From Fratercula arctica (lineage: Eukaryota; Chordata; Aves; Charadriiformes; Alcidae): a DNA stretch of 64,000 nucleotides. The DNA is taken from NCBI GenBank assembly GCA_947846985.1, contig CANTUZ010000026.1:56526730-56590729 (forward strand). The letters are read 5' to 3'. Numbering within the stretch: the first letter of the stretch is position 1; each line of letters starts with the position of its first letter. The notes beneath the pieces were generated by a model. The model saw only the letters and a program-made list of their open reading frames with translations. It did not search any database and was not told the origin of the DNA. This document shows positions 23,655-36,800 of this stretch, in pieces. A program made the translations under genes and the position numbers.

Positions 23655-26600
23655 ACTCCTTATGTACTTGTTCATAGACCCTGGGAGAAGTGCCTATAGT
23701 CAAAATAGTTATGGCATACAACTTTATGTGTTCGATGTCTAGTGTAAAACTATAATTTCTCCTGTTCAAATATTAGATCTTATGTGTATGAATGGTATAT
23801 ATTAGAATATTTGTTTGAGGCGACAGAAATAAGCTCTATAATTTTTAACAAGTTTGCTAATGTGTCTCTCTAACACAGTTTTCAATACAGAATATGAAGT
23901 TACTGTTGCTGTATTTGCATTTAGATCCTGCAGTGAGGAAAAGAAAACATTCACGTAAATGAGGAGCCTTATTTGAAGTTAGGTCTGATTTATGTAAGTA
24001 ACATTTAAACACTTATGTTTGTTGCACTACATAAAGGCAAATGGTTTTCTTGAAACCTCAAGAAGATATAGTGCTTCTCTTGCAGGTTTTAGTACCTTAT
24101 AAGTACATAAAATTAAATTTTCCAGTTCATTGTGACCTCTTTGTAAGGTAGACTTCATTTGCATATGGAAGCAAAGGAAACTGACATTTGGTGGCAGAGG
24201 TGTTCACATAAAAATATTGACATATAACTGCAAAAACCCTGAGGTTTGTATGTTGAGTAATTTAACATTAAAGAGAACTTAGAAAAGAGATAAATGAGGC
24301 AAACCCATATGTAAATTGGCTGTTAAGAGTTTATTCATTTCATGCTTTTTTTTAAATCTAATCAGTTGTCCAGAAAACTAAAAACAAAATAGTAAATTAT
24401 GCCCTTTTAGAAAAATCCATCCTCAGAGCTTGGAGCAGAAAATTAAGATGTTCAGAGCCTCATAAAAATAGGTGCAGTTTAAATCAATCACACCTCTTAC
24501 ATGCAGCAAATGGAAGAACAGCATCCCTCAATTAGGTCCACAATCTCTGGAGCGCTACATGCCACCTGGCGCTGAAAGCTGCCCTACTGGCTTGCATTGG
24601 GAATCACCAGGATGCCTCATATGTTTAGCTCAGAGTTTAAATATAACAGATTCTGTAACATTTAAAAGAGTGGAGGGTTTAATTAACCTTCCTTAAAGAT
24701 TTCTTACTTACTTTTTTAAGAAAATTGTGTTTTGGGATACTTCTTTTGAATTGCAAATTTAGCTTAAACAGCTTATTAGTCTTCCTCACTAAAAGGATGT
24801 TCTTCAAAGTTAATGCAAGCTGTATAATGCTACATTTTCTGGCAGAACTGGGATTTTGAAAGACTGGGAAAGTCTGCCAGGTTAGAAAAACAAAAGTGGG
24901 AAATACTGCCACATTCCTTCCAATGTAAACCAGTAGCCTGGAATTCAGTTAGATGCCACTGGTTATTTGGCACCAGCACTTTGCTCTGTCTCAAGTCCTG
25001 GACACTCATTTCATTATGGAGTTGGGCACTTCCAATTTTTGAACATGGTGGTCATCTGGAAGTGTGGCCCACTGCCCTGAATGCAGCATACCAGGGATGG
25101 TTGTATTGCAAAGGGTATATGGAAATAGGATTGCAAAGAAAACATGTAGATGTCACCTGCAACTCCGAGACATTGCGTATGTGTCTATGTTTAGCACAGC
25201 TCTCCTCTACTGCCGCACACATTGATATTTAAGAGGAGAGAAATCGATAAGGCAATTATATTTGCAGCTAGAAAAAATCCCTGTGCTGTTGAGGGCAATA
25301 GATCAGGTACAGAAGCTTTAGTGTGCTTTTATAGCATTACTAATTACCTTTGGACTTTATTTATGGTGGGTTTTTTTCCTTTTTTTTTTTTTTTATGATG
25401 CAGTCTATCCTCACATCCCACTGGAAACTAGGCTACAACCTTTGCTTTTTCCGCATAATAAAGCAGAAATTACAAATTATTTTTACACTTCAGCATTTGA
25501 AAGATGCAGAAGCTGATGTGGTGCCTGTTAATGTGCGGTCCATCAATCATGTTATAGATCCACAGACAGAAAAGGCATATTATGGTAGGAGGGGAACACC
25601 TGCATGGTACTTTATTTTATAGTTCACTGCACTGTCTCAAGAACAATTGCAGCCACTCCAGATGCTATAATGCATTTAAGTACACATATCACGCAAAGTA
25701 AATGGAAACCACAAGTTTTAGTGGCAAAGGAGACTCCTTCTGTAGGTTTTTCCACGGAAAAAGGAGTCAAGGCTACTGTGCAGTTTTTGGCACTTGCAGA
25801 GAAAATACCACTTCATATACAACACTGCAATCAAAAGCATCTAACAGAGGTAATAATGTCAGCATGAATACCTGTGTGTTGATTTTTATGTTCAGGTAAC
25901 CTGCACTGAAAGACAGACTTTAAAATGAAATTCCTCTCCTCTGCCTTTGCAGTGCAGAGTTAGGAATGTGCTACTTGAAAGCCAGAGATAGTCATGCAAT
26001 GGGAACACCATCTCCATACTTCCTTTCTCCTGGCCATACTGTCAATGACAGTTTAGACAAGGCCAATATAAGTCTACTCAGGGTATGTCTGAATGACATC
26101 TTGAAGTGTTGTGTAGATGTAAAGCAGCCCATGCACATCAGCATAGAGCTTTGCAAAGGGCACCATCTGCAATGGGATGCATTTCTCTAAGCACAGCATC
26201 AGATGAAAATGAAAATTGCCAGTATGCAAGAATCTGTCCAGAGGTACTCCAGGTATGTCTGCATGGCCCTGAACTGACAATGAAAAACATTACTTGATCC
26301 CTGTCCCTTGCTAGGGGACCAAGCAAGGCAACAAGCATGAGTTGAGTCATAGGGTGTCACTTGCAACAACACTTGCCTGGTAAGGATGCTGGGAGTGCCC
26401 ATATACTCCAAGACTCATATTATCACAGCCTTTTTGCATAGTGGTACCAAAAATCTGACCTTTAAAACTTACCTCATGTCCTGGTCCTTTGGGCTGTGTA
26501 GCTTCCAAAATACACTTCATGGGATTTATTCCTGTGTCATGTAGAAGTCTAGGTGAAAAAAAAAAAAAAAGGGTATTTAAGAACAAGAGTTCTTATTCTG

Positions 26601-28719
26601 AAAGACATTTCTTTAGCATTAAATACCTACAGCAAAAGAACACTTATACAGCTTTAGTCTCTGTTCTCTGCAAGAGTTTATGAACAGAATATTACTACTG
26701 ATAAAGAAATATATTAATGCTTGTAAAACCACTATTATAGTGAAGCAGAAATGAGTCTACAGATAAAATTATACTCTGTTAAGCAGCTAATTACATTTGA
26801 CTTTTACAAAATAAATTTTTTTCCTCTTGAAATTTCTGAGGTGTAGTCTTCTATTGAGTAAAGTTCTTGTGGAGAGAGTTTCTAAATTAAGATAAGACAT
26901 TTCCAAGCTACCAGAGTTCGAGAGTTTTATTTTCCTCCTTCAGAAAAGTTTTCTGTGCCATATACTATCTAAAAGAAAAGTTGCTTCTGCCTAAAACGTT
27001 TGTGTGCTTTACATGAACAGAGTTTCTGATGAAAACTTCATCTTTTTCATTCAGTTTATTGTTAGCTTTCTTAAAACTGGACATCCCAACTTGAATGATG
27101 AGCTACTCTCCACAAACTAGTATTTGCAAGTATATAGGTTTCTTCCAGTTATATTGCATACAACCCATTACAGTAGTATATATTTTTACAACCAAATTGG
27201 TGAGATTGGTACTTTACATAGCTTGATATTTTTTTCCATAGAATAACATGTTAAAAAAATAGCTGAGATTATGAAGGAAGCAAAAAGTAATACTTCTTCA
27301 GTCTTATTGTTAATCAGGAAATTTTCAGAGAGGACATCTAAGGGTAAAATTTAGAAGTATTTTTTCTATTATTAAAAATACATGAAAGTTAGAAAGCTGC
27401 TCTTAGGTTTACGGAATAGGTGTATATATATATATAAATCAGATTATCATAAAATGATATTTTTTCAGAAAGTAGGCTTATATGTTTAAGAATCCTCATT
27501 TAAGTTTCCAAAAAGTTTTACAATAACATAGCCAGCCTCTCAGCTAGATAGTCCTGAATGTTGCACAGCACAGAAAGCTGTACATACTTGTAAATGGTAA
27601 AATATCTTTTCCCATGAAACGCACATATATTTTGCCAAAAAAAGCATACATCCTACATACCATGTTTTGAATATTTGAATTCCTTTTTTGAATTTCACTA
27701 TCACTTTTGTACATTTTCAATTAAATACAAGCAAATTTGACCTAAAAACCTCCCTATACCATTTACATATTTTTCAGTCTTTTGTTAATGATCAAAGGAC
27801 CTGGTTATAGAAGGTCTTGAGCTGCTAACAACTCCATCCAACACTAACTACAGACAGGATGTAGCACAGTTACTGAAATGTCATATGACAGATTTCAGTC
27901 ATGTTTTCTTCTAATGTGTCAGAATTATTACTTATGTTCTGCATTAGAACTTAAATGGATAAATGATTGCAAATGCACTTATGAAAACTGATGTTTATTT
28001 CAGAGGCCAAAATCATGCCTTCTTTTCACAAATCCACTTGAAAGGTCAGGACAATGCAATATTTTCCCAAGATCTCTTCATTAAATTTCCTGCTATATAG
28101 TTGTACCATTCTAAACGAGTTGGTTCCTCAGCCTTTGACAGAATATCTAACAGCTCAAACCTGAAAGACATTATTGGCATCATTGAGTATTGATACCATG
28201 TACCCGTTAGTACTATCGACAACAGTACTAAATAGCTACTAGTATATAAATGTGCCAGTTAACTTCTTGTTAGGGCAAATTCCCCACTGAGGTCTACAAT
28301 GATGTAGGTAACCTGCTAGGTATTCAGTGCAGTCAGTTTAAAGCAAGCTCATGTATCTCTATGATGTTGCTCTCATTTTTCTGCATGGAAGGATAATCTG
28401 AGAGCTAGCTGTCAAAAATGAAAAACAAAAGAATCTTCTTTCTTCTGATTCATGCACATATACACCCATCAACCCATTTTCTCTGCCCTCTTCTCCTTTG
28501 TTTTCTTACATTTGCCTGTCAAGTTGCTCTGGGATTTCTTGCTTCAGTACTGTTGCCTCCATTCCAGCCACCACCAGACTGTCAATTGCTCACTCTGAAC
28601 TTGAATGTATCTGAGAAATAACGTCACCTAGCAGAGGTTACTCAGTAGTTGTTTCAATATTTAAGGCAAACCCCTGAAATGTGAGTGCAAAATTAGCCTG
28701 CATGGAATGACGGATATGA
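23655..28719. other. AT-rich intergenic DNA
   Basis: Nothing recognised beyond poly-T at about 25379-25395 and a short (TA)n near 27424. Confidence 0.5.
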
Positions 28720-30812
28720 AATGAGCACCTGTAGCAGTACAACAGCCAACAAAGAGCAAGTCAGGCAAAACCATCATGAGGCCTGCATGAATGAACAAGG
28801 AGCTCCTGGAGAAACTCAAACTCAAAAAGAAAGCCTACAGAGGGTGGAAGCAAGGACAGGTAGCCTGGGAGGAATACAGAGAAATTGTCCAAGCAGACAG
28901 TGATCAGGTTAGGAAAGATAAAGCCTTAACAGAATTAAATCTGGCCAGGGACATCAAAGGCACAAGAAAAGCTTCTACAGATACATCGGTGATGAAAAGA
29001 AGATTAGGGGAACTACTAGATTGTGGGCCCTCTCCAGAGGAAACAGGAGACCTGGTCACCCAGGATATGGAGAAGGCTGAGTACGCAATGAGTTTTTTGC
29101 CTCAGTCTCACCAGCAGAAGTCTCAGAAGGCAAAGGCAGGGACTGGAAGAATAAGGAACCATCCACTGTAGGAGAAGACCATGTTCAAGACCATCTGAGG
29201 AACCTGAAGGTGCACATATCTATGCGAGCTGATGAGATTCATCCATGGGTCCTGAGGGAACTGGTGGAGGAAGTTGCCAAGCCACTATCCACCATATTTG
29301 AGAAGTCATGGCAGTCCGATGAAGTTCCTGTTGACTGGAAAAGGGAAAACATAACCCCCATTTTCAAAAAGGAAAAATACGAAGACCCAGGGAACTACAG
29401 GCCAGTCAGCCTCACCTCTGTGCCCAGCAAGATCATGGAGCAGATCCTCCTGGAAACTCTGCTAAGACACATGGAAAATAAGGAGGTGATCAGTGACAGC
29501 CAATATGGATTCATTAAGGGCAAATTGTACCTGAAAAATCTGGTGGCCTTCTACAGTGGCATTACAGCACTGGTGGATAAAGGGAGAGCAGCTGATGTCA
29601 TCTACCTGGACCTATGCAAAGGGTTTGACACTGTCCCACGTGACATTCATGTGTCTAAATTGGAGAGACATGGATTTGATCGGAGCACTCAGTGGACTAG
29701 GAATTGGCTCAAAGAGTTGCGGTCAACAGCTCAATGTCCAAGTGGAAACCAGTGATGAGTGGCATTCCTCAGGGGTCAGTCCTGGGACCAGTGCTTTTTA
29801 ACATCTCTGTCAGCAACGTGGACAGTGGGATTGAGTGCACTTTCAGCAAGTTTGCCAGCGACACTGAGCTTTGTGGTGTGGTCGACACACTGGAGGGAAG
29901 GGATGCAATCCAGAGGGACCTGGACAGGCTTGAAAGGTAGGCCCGTGCAAACCTCATGAAGTTCAACCAGGCCTAGTGCAAGGTCCTGCCCCTGGGTCAC
30001 AGCAATCCCAAGCACAAATACAGGCTGGGCAGAGAGTGGCTTCAGAGTGGCCCTGAGGAGAGAGATTTGGGGGCGTTGGTTGATGAGAAGCTCAACATGA
30101 GCTGGCAATGTGAACGAAAAAGAAAAGAAAGCCAACAGCATCCTGTGCTATATCAAAAGAAGCATAGCCATCAGGGCAAGGGAGGTGATTCTGCCCCTCT
30201 ACTCTGATCTGGTGGGATCCCACCTGGAGTACTGCGTCCAGCTCTGGAGCCCCCAGTGTAAGAAGGTCATGGACCTGTTGGAGTGGGACCAGAGGAGGGC
30301 CATGAAGATGATCAAAGGACTCGAGCACCTTTCCTGTGAGGACAGGCTGAGAGAGTTAGGGTTGTTCAGCTTGGAGAAGAAAAGGCTCCAGGAATCATAG
30401 AATGGTTCGTGTTAGAAAGGACTTTAAAGATCATCTAGTTCTAATCCCTATAAGGAAGACCTTATAGCAGCCTTCCAGTACCTAAATTGCGCCAACAGAA
30501 AAGATGGGGAGGGACTTTTTATCAGAGAGTGTAGTGACGGGATGAGGGGTAACAGTTTTAAACTGAAATAGGGTAGCTTCAGATTAGAAATTAGGAAGAA
30601 ATTCTTTACTGTGAGGGTGGTGAGGCACTGGAACAGGTTTTCCAGGGAAGTCGTGGATGTCCCATCCGTGGAGGTGTTCAAGGCCAGGTTGGATGGGTCT
30701 TTGAGCAGCCTGGTCTAGTGGAAGTTGTCCCTGACCACAGCAGGGTGCTTGGAAATAGATGATCTTTAAGGTCCCCTCCATTCTATGATAATCTTCTATG
30801 ATAATCTATAAA
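28720..30812 (+). mobile_element. CR1 LINE, 5'-truncated, 2.1 kb, ORF2 remnants
   Basis: Successive frames (28791-29171, 29210-29755, 29704-29940, 30110-30400) carry CR1 ORF2 pieces in order. The pre-endonuclease-to-RT linker ([15 protein letters not shown]) comes first, then the RT region ([31 protein letters not shown]), then the catalytic box, here FASD rather than the usual FADD, then the C-terminal EYCVQLWSP and LFSLEKKRL. The frame shifts several times and has stops, so it is dead. The 3' end has the CR1 tail with imperfect TTCTATGATAATC repeats at about 30781-30812. The left edge is approximate. Confidence 0.92.
30392..30450 (-). mobile_element. Short antisense CR1 tail nested in the 28.7-30.8 kb CR1
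   Basis: Between AAAGGCTCCAGG and GAAGACCTTATAGC, which are adjacent in other CR1 copies, about 59 bases read GAATCATAGAATGG... to CTAATCCCTA. This is the reverse complement of a CR1 3' tail. The three bases AGG occur on both sides, a possible short target duplication. Confidence 0.75.
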
Positions 30813-33800
30813 CAGATACTACTGGATGCGTGTGGGAAAGCAACAGAAGATTGATGAAGAGGATTGTAAATACGCTCAAGTGACTTGTACCTGGGGTGCC
30901 GGGAAACACATATATCACACTAATTGTTGTTCAGTCTTGGGTGCCTTCAAGTAAAACACTTGCACTTAGATAACATAAGTATGCGATGGACTCAGGGACA
31001 CCTTGTCTAGCTGCTTGAGAATCTTGGCCTGTTGTTGAAGAAGATCAAAGCACAGTGGGACAATGATGTCTGTCTGAACCCTTTAAAAACCAGCGAGAAC
31101 AGGGAGTCCACACGTGCTCTTGCTAACAAGGACTCTCTCTCACTCCACGGTGCCCGCAGTCCCGCTCTGTGTGCCTCTACCCAGGTGTTGCTTCAGAGAT
31201 TCCCCGGTCTGTGAGGTATCAAGCTTAAACTTGTTCTTCGTTTTTCATCTGTGGTTTTGTGGTTGTTCCTGCATCCTGCCTGCATTGGCTCACACAAAGT
31301 GTTTCACAGGCTAGCCTGGTTTTTGGCAGCATGCCCTAATTAAGCCCTACGTTCCCTATATAACCAATATTCCTATATAATCCAAACTCAGTCTAGCTAA
31401 TATCCTTTAAACTTCTCTGGGTGCTTTAGGTACACTATACTCATCCAGAAACACTGCTTAATGTTTATATTGCACTGTCAAGACCAGGATTTACAGACCT
31501 ATGTTGTTGGTACAAAATCTGTTGCCTGGGACTTCTGTTGTTTGGGCCCTGGTGAGCACTGAAAATATGGTGGCTAGCAAAACAGAACAACATCAAAGTT
31601 TCCATTTCTTTCCAAGCAGAACACCAATCTCTGGAGTGATTTATTAATAGAGGAATATCATTACATAGGCTGTGAAAAAACTGTAGTGATTGTAGGGTTG
31701 GTTTACAAAGAATAAATAAAACAACAGTGCAAGAGTGCAAACAATGGGATCCCTTGTTATTATGTCACCGCCTTACTTTTGCGACAGGTGTGGCAGGATT
31801 TTGTCAAAATGCCATGAGTGACAGTGATACGCAAAGGCATCACAGAGCTCACTCCGCCCCCAACCCTCGTCCCAGGGGCCAGATGCACAGGGGGACAGTA
31901 GATGTGATACTGGAAGGTGCTCAGAATACTGTCGCATTATTGAGAGTCCTTTGCACTAGCAGGAAGAGGAGTACCCAGCGCCCCCAGAAATTACTAGCAG
32001 GGCCCTTATTTCAGAACTGAATCGAAACAATACATACTTGTTTTCTAAATATCAGGACACTATGTTGGCAAAGCCCTATCTTAGGTCCAGGTCAATTTGA
32101 TTCATTGTGATCTGCATTGTTTGATACATTCATGCCTGCATATGAGCTCAGAGATGGCTTCATTGCTTTCTGTGAATAACGAAAAAAAGTAGACACAAAG
32201 TAGTGAAGGTTAACAGCAGAGAGTGAAAGCTATTGGATTTTAATAACTTTTCGAAGATGGAGTCATATTCTTGCCCCAAATAAACTCTATCTCATATACA
32301 GAGAATGAAGCCTTCTAAAAAAAAAATCTGCTGTCTTTCATGAGCTAAAATAAATTACTTATTTTCATGTGTGTTGTAATAATAACCAGCATGCATGAGA
32401 GGGAGTCAGATTTGATTGCACGATTTTAAATGTTGCAAAGCAAACCACAAGCCACAGGGTGCCGCTATTCTCACTGTCAAATAACCAACATTGCCTGCAT
32501 TTCACTTGCCCAAAAAATTTAGGACAATACGAAAAGTTGTAATGATACCTAGAAAAGCAGTTAGAAGAGCCGAGGAATGATTTTGCATCCTGATGACTCT
32601 CCTTGAGGAATTACGAGGTATGTTACAATTGCTTCACTGCAATCAAACCCATTAAAACAACGAATTAAATTCAGCGTGAACAGAACCAACAGAAGGGAGT
32701 ACAAGGCAGAGATAGAGCCAGATAAACTCCAAATAACTCTTTGTTTCTTTCCACTCAATTATCACACAAAATTCTGATCAGATGCTTTAGTCTGCGGTGT
32801 AATTAGTTTGTACCATATTTAGACAGGCTCTTAACATTTTGCAGTTGATCTCCCAAGATCATGGTGCTCCACTTGTTATGGTATTATGCACAGACTTCTC
32901 CTTAATTTAAAATCTGTCTCATTCTTCAGCTGCAAATGCCTTCTGGCAGTTTTGTCCTTCTGTACCTGTGAAGTATATGAGATTAAGTAGTTAATGGCTC
33001 TTTCCAGTGCTTGCTTCAAGAAAAACTGGTCTGCACTGATTGGTTTAAAATCCATAATGGAATGACCTTGGCAGAGATTAGCTCACCTTGATCAATAGAA
33101 ATTATTGATTCATTTGCTTTGTAAGGAAAGTTGCGAGTGTCTTGTTAAGGAAATTATAAGGCTTCTTGTAGTAACCCCAAAGTGCTTAAGTACTTGCTGA
33201 GTTGTATGCTAACTTTGTAATAGCTTGTGGTGATTATTCTCAAGAATTACAGATTCTCCTGGTATTTAATAGCTACCTTGCTGAGGAGAATTTCATTCCT
33301 TCTCCATCAACGGCTGTAGAAACATGTGAAACAGAAGACTGTCCTACTTCACCTCACTGTAGGACCTAAATTTTTTTATTTATTAATTTCTGTTGCTTAC
33401 ACTTCTCATCTTAGTTGTCAGCTAGGAACTGGAACCTACCTCCTATACCTTTTTCTGAGTTTCTAACATATGAATGGAAACCAGTCATCAGCACCTCCTC
33501 ATGGCAATGCAAAACCAACACCAAAGCTAGATAAAAAATTATCTATCAACTAACTTTACTATGGGTAGAACACTGCAATATTTATTTCCAAAACAGCTGC
33601 TAGGAAGAAGTCATGGAGTGCAGCAGAGAGAGATTAGCTGGGTTAAAATATACCAAATCCACCTATGTAGGATTTGTTATTAAAAAATTAAAGGTTGGTA
33701 AACACTAGAATAAGTACTGAGGCATAAATGGATAAAATTATCCTAATCTTGTACTCGTTCCTATATAAGTATATAATCATCTTCTTTACAAACTTCCCAC

Positions 33801-36800
33801 CTGTCTGTGCAACTACACATAAATATCACAAATACCTGTCTGTGCTTTGATTGCATTCAGTACAATACAGTATTTCCAGTATCATTCTATAAAGTTGCTC
33901 CGACCTCCAAACCAATCAGGTAAATGTTAGAGTACTACTAGTAATAATAACAAAAAAAAATAACAACCCATTAGAGATTCTGTGTGCACAGCATTTCACT
34001 ATTGAAAATAATCAGGGATGGAAAATCAGTCAATGTGAAAAATGTTATACCACTGGACTAGGGCGCTTACTATATTGTCAGACAAGATCAAAATACCACT
34101 AAGAAAGGGTGGACTGTAGGTTACTTGTTAGATGTTTCTTAGTACATAATGTATGGTATTCATTAGATTTATCATCCAGCTTTAAAAGTGCAAACTTTCA
34201 TAGCCCTCAGACTTACTTCTTAGATTTGTAAAGAGTGTATGTGGTAATTTTTACCATACGGTTATCACGAAGTAACAAAAAAGACAAAATGCAAAACCCT
34301 AAGGAAAAAAAATAATCTGACTGTTTTCCAGAATGGCCTAGTTTTAAGGGGATCTGATTTTCAGACAAACTGTTGAAATCACTCTTGGAAATCTCCACTA
34401 GCTCCATGGAATTCAGGAATTATTTGTTGTGACATGTGAAGTTTTCTTCAAACTCATGGGTAATACTAATTTTTTAAAATTCATTAATGAATAGTGATCG
34501 ATTAATTGTAACAGGAGGTATCCACAGGCTCCTCATGAACATCAGGTGCATCAATGAAGTCAGTGCAACTACTGAAGATTGTAAGTGTTTGAATGAAAAG
34601 ATTGCAGAAAAGTTGTGAATAAAGTAAAACTCACTAATACGTTGTCCTGAATTTATGTTAAAGCCTTATGTCAAAACATTTTTAGGCCTATCTTTCTATA
34701 TAACAATTTCAAAAGGAAGAAGGATTGGATAGTTCATCAAGTCTGCAATTACACTTAAACCTTCACTTCTGCTTAGCTTACTTTACACTGTTTTGCTAAT
34801 GAAACAAATGAAAATTTACTGATTTAATGTCAGGGTGAGAAGGCTCAACATAAAAGGAAAACTTCAAAAACTATGAGACAGCTACAAACTTCTGGTACAT
34901 TGCCTATGTGGAGGCAAGTATACAATTAATTTATGTCTCGGGAACAGATTATTTTATCTCATATTGTGAAATTACTTTTAACCAGGTATCTGCATCACAG
35001 AATGACCTGCAAGTGGATTTGACATATAAAAAAACCAATGTAAAGGTACTGTACAAATTCTGAAGTTGTAGTAGGTAGGTCCTGCAAGTTGCAATAGGAA
35101 AATTTTAATCTCTTCGTAGTTGCCATTTGAAGACTTTGTTTACAAACACTTAAATGCAAATAGTTCAATGTTAGCAGAAAAATAAAGCAACAGAGTAACA
35201 CGTCTTCTCTAATATGCAGTGTTAGAGACGTATTTGTGGGACCAATAAGTAAGTCAAAGCTCGGATTTTCCTCAGTTGCTCTAAAGAGAAGACAACAAAT
35301 GGCTAAAGACACTTTAGGTACAAGAAATAGTGCATAAAAACCCTTGTTCAAAGAGGTAAGAGTTTTGCAGACAGAATATCTTCTTTCACAAAAGGGTTTT
35401 CAGAACTCTTCAGATTTCTGTTTGTATAGCTTTTGATTTGATATTTTTTATTTAAAGGAGACTTTTCTTTTAATTTGTCAACTCATTTGCTTTGTTGTTT
35501 AGATTGAATTCTTCGGGCAAAGACCCTGCATATGAGTTTGTTTGAAACACTATAATTTGTTTCAGATATTTTCCACAAATCTAAATAATGTTTCCAGGGA
35601 TGCTATTAAACTTGTGATTTTAAGGATTAAAAATAAGGATTCAAAGACTTTCAGGATTCATTGCCAACTATTTAATCATTCAGTTTTGCAAGTAATGCAA
35701 ACTTTCTGCCTGTATTCAATACAGCTATCTTGTCCTTCGCATTGCAGGAGTAAAACTGAGTTTCTTAATTATCCTTCCCTTCTTAGGAATCCTTTTACTT
35801 TGTTCAGAGCAACTCTTTTGGTATCTTTCCCTCTCTCTCTCTCTTACAAAAATACATACAATGCAACGCACCATACTGAAACAAATGTAACTGTAAGAAG
35901 CCTCTGCAGGTGTTCTCAGAAATCAATTTTGTTGAATATCTACTGTATTATTTAGATGCCTGTGTGGTGTGCAGTCACATTCCAGCTGTGCTGGAACTGC
36001 AGGGTCCTTTTTTTCTTGAATACGAAATATCAGTTGAAGGAAGTGGAAGAATAGCACAGAAAATGAGGGCACACAGATGAATAGTACAGGCACTGATTGA
36101 CTACATGTTATGTGTCCAGTTAGTTTCTGAAATAATGAAAATAGCTGTCTTCAACACAAATAGGCTCTTCCATAGAAAGTCTTTCTAATGAACTGCATCA
36201 TCGTCTTGACCAAAGTTGAGAAACTGACTGCTGTGAGAACATTGCTTTGTCAACACATGGATCTCTCTGTTGGCTGCCAGTGTACAACAGATAATATTAT
36301 TCACATTAACATTACTGTACTGGTTTTGGAGACCTAATCAAGAGTCAAGGCTGACTCCTATATAAAGGTGCAACATATTACGGGTATTTGCTACAAAGAT
36401 CTAACCTAAGCATAAGGCCAGAGATAAATATGGACAGTCAGAGAAGCTTGGACGATTAGTGTGACAGAAAAAACCATTACCACAGCAAAGTGTGATGATG
36501 ACTGTATGTAAAAATATTAAATTATATTAAAAATGAGAGATGACAGGTAAGCTTTGAGGGCTGTATAAGTAAGGAGAATCCTTCTATTTGAAATGACAGA
36601 CAGCAAGAGTCATGGGCTGAAGGAAACTAGACACGTGACATGATGAAAACAAAAGGCTAAGGAAATTTTATTTACATTCAGAACAGATGCATAGGAAGCA
36701 AGACTGCATCATTTCTCTTTTCAAGGATGAAGAAAGGCTTTTGCAGCAACTAAGTCATAAATTGGGAGTCCAGATAGGAATCTTAGCTGCATAAATAAAT

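Noticed and set aside
35542..35955. 137-aa plus-strand frame
   Set aside because: AT-rich chance frame rich in Leu, Phe and Ser, without any recognised domain.
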